The position numbers were made by a program, and so were the translations under genes. Under the pieces are notes generated by a model, which ran no database searches, was not told the DNA's origin, and saw only the letters and a program-made list of their open reading frames with translations. From assembly GCF_001461695.1 (NCBI RefSeq), contig NZ_AUTC01000199.1:180126-244125 (forward strand): a stretch of 64,000 nt of DNA, given 5' to 3'. Each line of letters begins with the position of its first letter. Within the stretch, counting starts at the first letter, position 1. This document shows positions 25,568-34,127 of the stretch, in pieces. This DNA is from Sinorhizobium fredii USDA 205 (GTDB taxonomy: Bacteria; Pseudomonadota; Alphaproteobacteria; Rhizobiales; Rhizobiaceae).

Positions 25568-26257
25568 TCAGGGATGCAACTCCACCGCCAACCAGACGGA
25601 GTCGGTGTCGGCGTAGTAGCGGTGCCAGGGATAGGTCCACTCGTTTTTCCCCGTCACCCTGCAGAACGGATCATGCGAATAGCCGACGGGCATCACCACG
25701 TCCTCATACAAGGTCGACGGGTCACGTTGCTTGAACTTCTGCATTCGGCCGGAGCCATGGATCTGCGTATGCGTCTCCAGGAATGGGTGCTCATGGTGAA
25801 TGAAGCAGTCCGTGTCGCCGGGTGCCCACCAGAGATTTAGCTTCAATGTGAACGACTGCGGCGCCTCGTGTTCAGCGCGCTCGTTCGTGAAGACACGGGG
25901 ATCCGTCGTGACCGAGCCGACCTCGTCCTGCTTCGAGATAAAGAGGGGAGTGTCTCTCGGAAAACTGCGGATCCGGTTGCCGAGCCAGTCCCAGCCCCGG
26001 AACATAGCTCCTCCAAGATTGGTCGCACGCTGCACCTTCAGCAGTGCAACCCGCTCGGCGCTCTTGATGCGCCCGCCGCGCAGCCAGGTGGATTTCCAGG
26101 CGGGAACGATCGCCGGATGCTCATCACCCGTTACAAGCGGCCGCGGGCTGAGGTTGACGACGATCGCGTCGTCGACCTCATAGTCAACAACGTTCTCGAT
26201 GAGCTTCGCGTAAATGAACTCGTCGGCAAACGCGAGATCTCTGATTTTGTTCTCCAC
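25568..26257 (-). CDS. Hypothetical histidine-rich, possibly cupin-like protein
   Basis: Not recognised. A GTG at 26257 with AGGAGG eight bases upstream gives 229 residues. The C-terminal half carries a striking cluster, DCFIHHEHPFLETHTQIHG, followed by MPVGYSHDPFCRV and YPWHRYYADTDSVWLAVEL. The HxH...E...H spacing and the alternating beta-type pattern recall a metal-binding cupin. No signal peptide is seen. It lies between the XRE regulator and the TPP enzyme and points away from the latter, so a role in the same catabolic island is likely but unproven. Confidence 0.75.
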   Translation of the reverse strand: MENKIRDLAFADEFIYAKLIENVVDYEVDDAIVVNLSPRPLVTGDEHPAIVPAWKSTWLRGGRIKSAERVALLKVQRATNLGGAMFRGWDWLGNRIRSFPRDTPLFISKQDEVGSVTTDPRVFTNERAEHEAPQSFTLKLNLWWAPGDTDCFIHHEHPFLETHTQIHGSGRMQKFKQRDPSTLYEDVVMPVGYSHDPFCRVTGKNEWTYPWHRYYADTDSVWLAVELHP

Positions 26258-26631
26258 GGCGAACTCCTCCTGCAAAGGCTACTTTCCTCAAAGGAAGCCA
26301 CGACAGGAACGAAATGCCTATTGCGCGGGACTCTGATTTGCCACGCAAGTATACGCGCACAGTGCGTCTAGTTGCGAATCCCCTTGAACCCGCCGCCGAG
26401 CGGCGCACAGGTCCCAGACCCACCAGGGGCTCATACTGATCTAAGATTATCATGCGGAAGGCGCCATGCGTGTGATGCAGACCTCAGCAGGTCTTGCGTC
26501 AGTCTGCGTCAGCTAATCGTGTGCTGCGAACTTGTAAGACCTACCCGAAAGACGGACTGTTTCTCCCATAGTCGGAAGAGCCGCGCTGATGAAGGCTCGC
26601 AGGCAGGAACACACCGAGGAGGGTAGATCAG
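26258..26631. other. Divergent intergenic region between the histidine-rich gene and the TPP-enzyme operon
   Basis: About 370 bases that must carry promoters in both directions. No additional ORF is convincing. GAGGAGGG lies 9 bases before the TPP-enzyme ATG. No clear operator could be defined by eye. Confidence 0.6.
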
Positions 26632-28434
26632 ATGAAGCTCACGGGCGGTCAAGTCGTCGCGAAAGCGCTTAAGGAATACGGAGTGGAATATGTGGCCGGT
26701 GTTCCGGGCCACGGCATCTGGTCGCTTTTTGACGCCTTTCTTGAAGAAGGCTCTGAGATTCCATTCATCCAGGTCATGCATGAGCAGAGCGCCGTGCATA
26801 TGGCGGATGGCTATTTCCGTGCCTCGGGACGCCCGATGGCCTGCTCGACCTCAGTGGGTCCGGGTGCCGCGAACACGATCATCGGTCTGGCAACGGCCTA
26901 TTGCGACTCCACTTCGCTCTTCTATGTCTCCGGTTCGCCGCAGACCTACATGCATGGTCACGGCACCATGCAGGAGCTGGAGCGCCAGCAGGACAACGCC
27001 TTCCCACGTATTACCGAGCAGGTGACGAAGCGCGCCTGGCAGGCGAACTCGGTTCAGGTCCTGCCGAGCATCATGCATCGTGCCTTCAACGCGATGATGA
27101 CGGGCCGTCCGGGCCCCGTCCATGTCGAAGTGCCGATGGATGTGCAGGTTGAGGCGGCAGATGTCACCATTCACCCGCTGGAGAGGCGCTTGCCGATCGG
27201 CGTTGCCTATCCGGACCCGAAGGCGATCGAGGCGGCCATCAAAGTGCTGCTGAATGCCGAGCGTCCGGTCATCGTCGCAGGTGGCGGCGCGATCACCGCA
27301 AACGCCTCGACTGAGCTGACCCGCCTTGCCGAAAAGCTCGGCGCGGCCGTGTCGATCACCTGGAACGGCAAGGGAGCGATCTCGGAAGATCACGCGCTGT
27401 TCATCGGCGCAGTCGGTCAGACCGGCACGACCTGCGGCAACAAGATCACCGCCTCGGCTGACGTCGTCGTCTCGGTCGGTTGCCGCTTCACCGATTGGTC
27501 GGCATCGTCCTACGCCAAGGGCGTCTCGTTCTCGATCCCCTCGGCCAAGCTGATCCACATCGACCTTGATCCGCGCGAGATCGGCAAGAACTACGAGACC
27601 GAAGTCGGCATCGTTTCGGATGCGAAGGTCGCGCTGGAAGCGCTGCTGGCGATGATCTCCGACGCCGATTCTAAGAAGATGCTGTCACGTCGCGAGACGT
27701 TCCTTGCCGACGTTCAAAAAGCAAAGGACGACTGGCGCGCCCAAGTTGAGCCGCGTGAAAACAGCCGCGAAACGCCCTTCACCTCCCAACGTCCGCTCAT
27801 GGCCCTTCGCAGGGTTCTGGACCGCAATGGCATCGTCGTTGTCGGGTCCGGCAACACGCAAGGCTCCGTCAAGCAGAGCTTCCCGGTCTATGAACCGCGC
27901 ACGCATCTTACATCGGGTTCCTATTCCCCGATGGGCTGGGCAGTCCCGGCCGCACTTGGCGCGAAGCTCGCTTGCCCCGACCGTCAGGTCGTGGCGATCG
28001 TCGGCGACGGCGACTTCATGATGTCCCTGCCGGAAATGGGTACGGCAGCGATGAACGGCATCAACGTGGTGTTCCTGGTGCTGAACAACCAGGGCTACAT
28101 GTCGATCCGCGGCGGCCAGCGCAAGTTCATGGGGCGTCACATTGCATCGGAGTTCAACCGTCACGCCGGCAATGGTCAGCCCTACTCGGCCGACATTGCG
28201 GCCTCGGCGCGCGCCTTCGGCCTGGAGGCCTGGAAGGTCGAGAAGGACGAGGACCTCGAAAGCAGCCTGAAGGCGGCGCTGGAATGCGGCGGTCCGGCCC
28301 TGGTTGAAGTCATCGTATCGCGCGATGCGGCAGGCCCGTTCGCCACCGGCTGGTGGGACTTCCCGTCGCCGGCCTACTACGAGAAGGAACAGGCTGCCTA
28401 CGCCGAGATGCGTGCACGCGAGCAGCACCTCTAG
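26632..28434 (+). CDS. Thiamine pyrophosphate-dependent enzyme, acetolactate-synthase-like
   Basis: A TPP enzyme of 600 residues with the three-domain acetolactate synthase/pyruvate oxidase fold. The cofactor-activating glutamate is present (MHEQSAVHMADGY, Glu51), a Rossmann-like middle domain follows (RPVIVAGGGAI), and the GDG...NN cofactor motif runs from VGDGDFMM to LNNQGY (about 457-485). It resembles generic catabolic decarboxylase/carboligase members rather than biosynthetic IlvB, and no small regulatory subunit is adjacent. It heads a plus-strand run with the HisD-like enzyme and ABC transporter. The substrate is unknown. Confidence 0.88.
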   Translation: MKLTGGQVVAKALKEYGVEYVAGVPGHGIWSLFDAFLEEGSEIPFIQVMHEQSAVHMADGYFRASGRPMACSTSVGPGAANTIIGLATAYCDSTSLFYVSGSPQTYMHGHGTMQELERQQDNAFPRITEQVTKRAWQANSVQVLPSIMHRAFNAMMTGRPGPVHVEVPMDVQVEAADVTIHPLERRLPIGVAYPDPKAIEAAIKVLLNAERPVIVAGGGAITANASTELTRLAEKLGAAVSITWNGKGAISEDHALFIGAVGQTGTTCGNKITASADVVVSVGCRFTDWSASSYAKGVSFSIPSAKLIHIDLDPREIGKNYETEVGIVSDAKVALEALLAMISDADSKKMLSRRETFLADVQKAKDDWRAQVEPRENSRETPFTSQRPLMALRRVLDRNGIVVVGSGNTQGSVKQSFPVYEPRTHLTSGSYSPMGWAVPAALGAKLACPDRQVVAIVGDGDFMMSLPEMGTAAMNGINVVFLVLNNQGYMSIRGGQRKFMGRHIASEFNRHAGNGQPYSADIAASARAFGLEAWKVEKDEDLESSLKAALECGGPALVEVIVSRDAAGPFATGWWDFPSPAYYEKEQAAYAEMRAREQHL

Positions 28435-28534
28435 GCAGAACTTCGCGAGGGGGCGGCAGGCCACCCTCGCACCTCACCATCCATCACGTTGAGAGTGCGG
28501 CGCTTGCGGCGTCCGTAAACGAAGAGTCTTTGTC

Positions 28535-29848
28535 ATGATACGGCACATTAAAACAGCGCGGGCCCCGGTAGAAGAAGGCGGTACCCACAGCGCGGTGACC
28601 AAAGCAGTCGAAGCGCTTCTCGCAAAAGTCCGAAATGGCAGGGACAAGGCCGTTCGCGAACTGTCGATCCAGTTCGATAAATTCGATCGCGAATCCTATC
28701 GTCTTTCGAAGGAGGAAATCGATCGGGCGATCAATTCCCTCACCAAACAGGAGCGGGAAGACCTCGACTTCGCGCAGGACCAGGTTCGCAGGTTTGCGGA
28801 AGCGCAGAAGGCAACACTGACCGATCTCGAGGTTGAGACCCTTCCTGGGGTGATCCTGGGTCATCGCAATGTCCCGATTCAGAATGTCGGCTGCTATGTG
28901 CCGGGCGGCAAGTATCCGTTGCTGGCTTCGGCGCACATGACCGTCCTGACCGCCCGCGTTGCCGGCTGCGAGCGTGTCATCACCTGCGCGCCGCCTTTCC
29001 AGGGCAGGATTTCCGAGAAGATCGTCGCGGCCCAGGCGCTGGCGGGCGCCGACGAGATCTATTGCCTGGGTGGTGTCCAGGCGATCGCGGCGATGGCCTA
29101 TGGGACGGAAACGATCGCACCGGTCGACATGCTGGCGGGTCCCGGCAACGCCTATGTCGCCGAGGCCAAGCGCTTGCTCTTCGGGAAGGTCGGCATCGAT
29201 CTCTTCGCCGGTCCGACCGAAACCCTTGTCATTGCCGACGATAGCGTTGATGGCGAACTGGTCGCGACGGATCTTCTGGGACAGGCAGAGCATGGCGTGA
29301 ACTCGCCTGCGGTCCTGATCACGAACTCGGAAAAGCTCGCTCGTGATACCCTCAGCGAGATCGATCGCCTCCTGAAGATCCTGCCGACTGCGGCGATTGC
29401 CGCAAAGGCATGGGAAGACTTCGGGGAAATCATCCTGTGCGACACGGTCGACGAGATGGTCGCCGAAGGCGACCGGGTTGCCTCCGAGCACGTTCAGGTG
29501 CTGACCCGCGATCCCGACTACTTCCTCAACAATATGAGGAATTACGGCGCGCTCTTCCTGGGTGCCCGCACCAACGTCTCGTTCGGAGACAAGGTCATCG
29601 GTACCAATCACACGCTGCCGACCAACAAAGCCGCCCGCTACACCGGCGGTCTCTGGGTCGGCAAGTTCCTCAAGACCTGCACCTATCAGCGTATCGAGAC
29701 GGACGAGGCATCCGCTTTGATCGGGCAATACGGCTCGCGACTTTGCCTCATGGAAGGATTTGCCGGCCACGCAGAGCAATCGAACATCCGTGTTCGCCGG
29801 TACGGCCGCAAGAACGTCGGCTACGCGATGCCGGCGGACCCCAACTAA
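28535..29848 (+). CDS. Histidinol dehydrogenase-like catabolic dehydrogenase
   Basis: A 437-residue HisD-family protein. HisD-type features are present: LAGPGNAYVAEAK, DLFAGPTETLVIAD, the catalytic pair in SEHVQVL (Glu318/His319 region) and NHTLPT. The ending ARYTGGLWVGKFLKTCTYQ is typical of catabolic paralogues such as the dihydroxypropanesulfonate dehydrogenase HpsN, not of biosynthetic HisD, and no other his genes are nearby. It probably oxidises a primary alcohol to an acid in the pathway served by the TPP enzyme and transporter. The exact substrate is not determined. Confidence 0.85.
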   Translation: MIRHIKTARAPVEEGGTHSAVTKAVEALLAKVRNGRDKAVRELSIQFDKFDRESYRLSKEEIDRAINSLTKQEREDLDFAQDQVRRFAEAQKATLTDLEVETLPGVILGHRNVPIQNVGCYVPGGKYPLLASAHMTVLTARVAGCERVITCAPPFQGRISEKIVAAQALAGADEIYCLGGVQAIAAMAYGTETIAPVDMLAGPGNAYVAEAKRLLFGKVGIDLFAGPTETLVIADDSVDGELVATDLLGQAEHGVNSPAVLITNSEKLARDTLSEIDRLLKILPTAAIAAKAWEDFGEIILCDTVDEMVAEGDRVASEHVQVLTRDPDYFLNNMRNYGALFLGARTNVSFGDKVIGTNHTLPTNKAARYTGGLWVGKFLKTCTYQRIETDEASALIGQYGSRLCLMEGFAGHAEQSNIRVRRYGRKNVGYAMPADPN

Positions 29849-29911
29849 CAATTTCGCGCAAAGAGCCTGCCAAGGGCCCGCGATCAACCGCAACCAGAGA
29901 GGAATACATAG

Positions 29912-31159
29912 ATGTCAAAGTTTCTTGCAAGTCTTGTCGCTGCCACGATGTTGGTGCCAGCGGCCGCGCGTGCGGAAGGCACGATCGAGGTTCTCCACCA
30001 CTGGGTTTCCCAGAGCGAGGTTGACGCCTTGAACGTCATCCGCAAGGACCTAGAAACAAAGGGCTTCCAGTGGAAGGATTCCGCCGTTGGGGGCATGAGC
30101 GGCGCAAACGCGCAGCAGGCCCTGAGGTCTCGCCTGACGTCGGGTGACCCGCCGGGGGCAATGCAGTTCCTGGGCTGGGAAGGTCCCCAGTGGGCGGAGC
30201 AGGGCGTCGTGCGCGATCTGAACGACCTTGCCAAGGCCGGCGGCTGGCGTGAGGCGCTTCCCCCGCAGTTGCTTGCTTTCGTAACCTCCGGAGACGCGTT
30301 CATTGCGGCGCCGATCAATATGCATCGTCAGAACTGGGTATGGGCCAACAAGAAGATCTTCGACGAGGCCGGTATCGCGGTTCCCAAGACGTGGGCGGAC
30401 CTGATCGCAGCCGGCAAGAAGCTCAAGGAAAAAGGCGTCACACCAGTCGCGATGGGCGACGAACCATGGCAGATCGGGATCATCTTCGATGCGCTGCTGT
30501 CGGACCTGAACGGCCCGGAATTCTACAAGAAGGCAGCCATCGACCTCGATCCGGCGGCGTTGAACAGCCCGGAAATGGTCAAGGTATTCGACGCGCTGCG
30601 TGAGGTCCGTGGTCTCGTCGACGACAATTTCGTTGGCCGCGATTGGGCTGTCGCCACCGGCATGGTCATCAACGGCGAAGCTGCGATGCAGTTCATGGGT
30701 GACTGGGCGAAGGGCGAGTTCCTCGCCAAGGGACTGAAGCCGAATACGGACTTCTACTGCTTCGCGACGCCGGCCAAGGTGACCTCGTTCCAGTACGTCA
30801 TCGACAGCTTCGGCATGTTCACCGTGAAGGACGAGACCGTCCAGAAAGCCCAGGTGGCTCTGGCCGAGACGATCATGGATCCCAAGGTCCAGAAGGGCTT
30901 CAACCTGATCAAGGGTTCCATCCCGGCTCGAACGGACGTCTCCGTGGACGACTTCGATGATTGCGCGAAACTCGGTTTCAATGAACGGGCCGAAGCCATC
31001 GAGGCGGGTAGCATGTTGGGAGCGATGACGCACGGCTTTGCCGCCAAGCCGGAATTCGCATCGGTGTTCGGCGATGTGGCCGCACAGTTCTTTGTCGGCA
31101 AAATGTCTTCGGAAGACGCCGTCAAGATGCTCGTCGAAGGCATCGACAACGCCCGCTGA
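29912..31159 (+). CDS. Sugar-type ABC transporter substrate-binding protein (CUT1)
   Basis: Periplasmic binding protein of 415 residues with a signal peptide (ending AAARAEG). The extracellular binding protein family 1 pattern is clear: TIEVLHHWVSQSEVDAL at the mature N-terminus, WVWANKKIFDEAGIAVPKTW, and AAMQFMGDWAKGEF. It resembles the glucose/mannose-type GtsA group. AGAGGAA precedes the ATG. It is the first of four ABC genes in order SBP, permease, permease, ATPase. High expression and possible AbcR-type post-transcriptional control are inferences from this class. Confidence 0.93.
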   Translation: MSKFLASLVAATMLVPAAARAEGTIEVLHHWVSQSEVDALNVIRKDLETKGFQWKDSAVGGMSGANAQQALRSRLTSGDPPGAMQFLGWEGPQWAEQGVVRDLNDLAKAGGWREALPPQLLAFVTSGDAFIAAPINMHRQNWVWANKKIFDEAGIAVPKTWADLIAAGKKLKEKGVTPVAMGDEPWQIGIIFDALLSDLNGPEFYKKAAIDLDPAALNSPEMVKVFDALREVRGLVDDNFVGRDWAVATGMVINGEAAMQFMGDWAKGEFLAKGLKPNTDFYCFATPAKVTSFQYVIDSFGMFTVKDETVQKAQVALAETIMDPKVQKGFNLIKGSIPARTDVSVDDFDDCAKLGFNERAEAIEAGSMLGAMTHGFAAKPEFASVFGDVAAQFFVGKMSSEDAVKMLVEGIDNAR

Positions 31160-31219
31160 CTCAACGGCCGGGTGCCCAGCACCCGGCCCCCTCAATGGAT
31201 TGGTCATCGGAGCTAGCTC

Positions 31220-32113
31220 ATGAACGCCGCCAAGAGTTTTTCATCACGATTGGCAGGCTGGCTTCCACGCATTGTCGTTGCTCCCAGCCTGCTCGTCGTC
31301 ATCGTCACGGTCTACCTGTTCATCCTTTGGACCGGCGTGATCTCCTTCACCTCCTCGAAGTTCGTGCCGGTCTACGACTTCGTGGGTCTCGAGCAATTTG
31401 TTCGGCTGTGGGCGACGCCGCGGTGGCACACTGCCGTTGCGAACCTGTTTATCTTTTCCGCCCTCTTCCTGGTGCTCTCGACCGGCATCGGCCTGCTGAT
31501 GGCGATCCTCCTCGACCAAAACATCCGCTCGGAAGGGCTCTTGAGGGCGGTCTACCTCTATCCGATGGCCCTGTCGTTCATCGTCACCGGGACGGCATGG
31601 AAGTGGATCATGAACCCCGGCCTTGGCATCCAGAAGGTCGTCAACGAACTCGGCTGGACCGGCTTCACGTTCGACTGGATCACCGATCCGAACATGGCGA
31701 TCTACACAGTCGTGATTGCTGGCGTCTGGCAATCCTCGGGTTTCGCCATGGCGATTTTCCTGGCCGGTTTGCGAGGAATCGACAATTCGGTGATCAAGGC
31801 CGCGCAGATCGAAGGCGCAAGCCTCCCGCTTATCTATCGGCAGATCATCATCCCGATGCTGCGGCCGGCGATGCTCAGCGTGATTGTTCTTTTGAGCTAT
31901 ATCGCGATCAAGAGCTTCGACCTCGTGCTGGCGCTGACCAACGGCGGCCCCGGATCCGCAACGGAACTTCCGTCGACCTTCATGTTCTCGGCGACGTTCC
32001 GCAGAAACCAGATGGGGGTCGGGGCGGCGAGCGCAATCATGATGCTCATGACCGTCGCGGCAATCATCATCCCCTATCTCTATTCCGAACTTCGGGAGCG
32101 CAACAATGGCTAA
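31220..32113 (+). CDS. Sugar-type ABC transporter permease (first)
   Basis: Inner-membrane permease of 297 residues with about six membrane helices and the cytoplasmic EAA loop (VIKAAQIEGASLPLIYRQIIIPML). This is the MalF-like subunit of the CUT1 importer. GGAGCTAGCTC precedes the ATG. Its 3' end overlaps the second permease gene by 8 bases. Confidence 0.95.
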   Translation: MNAAKSFSSRLAGWLPRIVVAPSLLVVIVTVYLFILWTGVISFTSSKFVPVYDFVGLEQFVRLWATPRWHTAVANLFIFSALFLVLSTGIGLLMAILLDQNIRSEGLLRAVYLYPMALSFIVTGTAWKWIMNPGLGIQKVVNELGWTGFTFDWITDPNMAIYTVVIAGVWQSSGFAMAIFLAGLRGIDNSVIKAAQIEGASLPLIYRQIIIPMLRPAMLSVIVLLSYIAIKSFDLVLALTNGGPGSATELPSTFMFSATFRRNQMGVGAASAIMMLMTVAAIIIPYLYSELRERNNG

Positions 32114-33011
32114 CGCCCTCTCGCAGCAGACGCAAATCGGTGACGCCCTCTTGCAGAAAAATCGGATGCGACTAGGTCGTCTGTTCATCTATTGCCCGCT
32201 CGCTGTCATGGCAGTTCTCTACCTGATGCCCCTATGGGTTATGGTCGTGACATCGCTCAAGCCGCTCGATGAAATCTACGGCGGCTCCTTCATCGGCCCG
32301 CCGCAGACCGTCACCCTCGACGCTTGGCGTGCAGCCTGGTCACAGGCCTGCATCGGCACGGAATGCACCGGTCTGAAGCCCTATTTCGTGAACTCGCTGC
32401 TCATGGTGATTCCGGCGGTCGTCCTTTCGACCGGCATCGGGGCCATCAATGGCTACATCCTGACGAAATGGCGGTTTCCGGGCGCGAACTTCGTCTTCGG
32501 CTTGCTGCTCTTCGGCTGCTTCCTGCCGTATCAGGCGATCCTGATTCCGATGGCGCGTACCCTCGGCCTGCTCGGTCTCGCGGGCAGCATTCCGGGCCTT
32601 ATATTCGTCCATGTCGCGTACGGCATATGCTTTACCACGCTGTTTTTCCGCAACTATTTTGTCTCGTTGCCGGACGAACTCACCAAGGCCGCCATGGTCG
32701 ACGGAGCAGGCTTTTTCAGGATCTTCTGGAGCGTCATCCTGCCCACATCGATTCCGATCATCGTTGTCTCCTGTATCTGGCAGTTCACGCAGATCTGGAA
32801 CGACTTCCTGTTCGGAGTCTCGTTCACGTCCGGTGGCAACAGCCCGATAACGGTCGCGCTGAACAACATCGTCAACGTGACCACTGGGCGCAAACAGTAC
32901 AACGTCGACATGGCCGCAGCCATGATCGCCGCCATCCCCACACTCTTCGTCTACATCGTCGCAGGACGCTACTTCGTCCGCGGACTGACGGCCGGCGCCG
33001 TGAAAGGCTGA
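32106..33011 (+). CDS. Sugar-type ABC transporter permease (second)
   Basis: MalG-like inner-membrane permease of 301 residues with six membrane segments and an EAA-type loop (DELTKAAMVDGAGFFRIFWSVILP). It ends with YFVRGLTAGAVKG, the typical terminus of this subunit. Its start overlaps the first permease, and the ATPase gene starts 4 bases after its stop. It forms the membrane channel with the first permease. Confidence 0.95.
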   Translation: MANALSQQTQIGDALLQKNRMRLGRLFIYCPLAVMAVLYLMPLWVMVVTSLKPLDEIYGGSFIGPPQTVTLDAWRAAWSQACIGTECTGLKPYFVNSLLMVIPAVVLSTGIGAINGYILTKWRFPGANFVFGLLLFGCFLPYQAILIPMARTLGLLGLAGSIPGLIFVHVAYGICFTTLFFRNYFVSLPDELTKAAMVDGAGFFRIFWSVILPTSIPIIVVSCIWQFTQIWNDFLFGVSFTSGGNSPITVALNNIVNVTTGRKQYNVDMAAAMIAAIPTLFVYIVAGRYFVRGLTAGAVKG

Positions 33012-33015
33012 TCCA

Positions 33016-34116
33016 ATGTCCACTCTTGAAATCGATCGCGTTCGCAAAACCTACGGCAACCTCGAAGTCCTCAAGGAGGTGAGCATCTCAATCGGAACGG
33101 GAGACTTCCTTGTCCTTCTCGGTCCGTCCGGATGTGGCAAGTCCACCCTTCTGAACATGATTGCCGGTCTGGAAAACATCTCAGGCGGAGAGGTCCGGAT
33201 TGCCGGCAAGGTGGTGAACGAGCTGTCGCCGAAAGATCGCGACATCGCGATGGTCTTCCAGTCCTACGCGCTTTATCCGACGATGACCGTTCGACAGAAC
33301 ATCGAGTTCGGCATGAAGATCCGCGGCATACCGCCGGCTCACCGCGAGAAGGCCGTTCGAGCTGCCGCGGAGCTGTTGCAGATCACGCACCTTCTGGATC
33401 GCAAACCCTCGCAACTGTCGGGCGGTCAGCGCCAGCGTGTTGCGATGGGACGCGCCATCGTGCGCCAACCCAAGCTCTTCCTGTTCGATGAGCCGTTGTC
33501 GAACCTCGACGCGAAGCTCAGGGTCGACATGCGCACGGAAATAAAGCGTCTGCACGCGCGGCTCGGCACGACGATCGTCTATGTCACGCACGACCAGATC
33601 GAAGCGATGACCCTGGCTACCCGCGTCGCCGTCATGAAGGGCGGCGTGGTCCAGCAGCTCGACGAACCCCAGACGGTGTACGACCGGCCGGCGAACGTTT
33701 ACGTCGCCAGGTTCGTCGGTTCGCCTGCCATGAACATCATTCCAGGCAAGATCGAAATCGAGGGAGGGTCCGCAACCGCCGTCATCGAAGTCGCGAACCG
33801 GCAGGCTGCGCGCGTTTCGGGAATCAATCTGTCCAGCCAGGCGGCGTCCAAATATGCCAACCGAAAAGTCCTCATCGGCATCCGGCCCGAAATGTTCAGC
33901 GTCGGCAATGGCCAGACCGAGGGGGCAGTCTCCGTGGACGTCGATGTGGTGGAGCCCACCGGGCCCGATACGCTCGCCGTGTTCCAGCTTGGCGGTGTGG
34001 AGGTCACGGCCCGATTGCCGCCCAAGCAGGTGAGTGCACGCACCCCGGCGACGCTCTCCGTCGATACTTCGAAAGTCGTTCTCTTCGATCCGGACAGCGA
34101 AGAACTGATCAATTGA
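33016..34116 (+). CDS. ABC transporter ATP-binding protein, UgpC/MalK type
   Basis: The ATPase of the importer, 366 residues. Walker A GPSGCGKST (36-44), Q-loop MVFQSYALYP, signature LSGGQRQRVAMGRA (from about 134), Walker B LFLFDEPLSNLD and the H-switch VTHDQIEAMTLA are all intact. A C-terminal regulatory TOBE region follows from about 230. It is the last ABC gene; the next gene starts a few bases after its stop. Confidence 0.96.
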   Translation: MSTLEIDRVRKTYGNLEVLKEVSISIGTGDFLVLLGPSGCGKSTLLNMIAGLENISGGEVRIAGKVVNELSPKDRDIAMVFQSYALYPTMTVRQNIEFGMKIRGIPPAHREKAVRAAAELLQITHLLDRKPSQLSGGQRQRVAMGRAIVRQPKLFLFDEPLSNLDAKLRVDMRTEIKRLHARLGTTIVYVTHDQIEAMTLATRVAVMKGGVVQQLDEPQTVYDRPANVYVARFVGSPAMNIIPGKIEIEGGSATAVIEVANRQAARVSGINLSSQAASKYANRKVLIGIRPEMFSVGNGQTEGAVSVDVDVVEPTGPDTLAVFQLGGVEVTARLPPKQVSARTPATLSVDTSKVVLFDPDSEELIN

Positions 34117-34127
34117 CAGGATATTCC

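Noticed and set aside
28535..29848. Biosynthetic histidinol dehydrogenase (hisD)
   Set aside because: The C-terminal YTGGLWVGKFLKT pattern and catabolic neighbours differ from biosynthetic HisD; only family membership is claimed.
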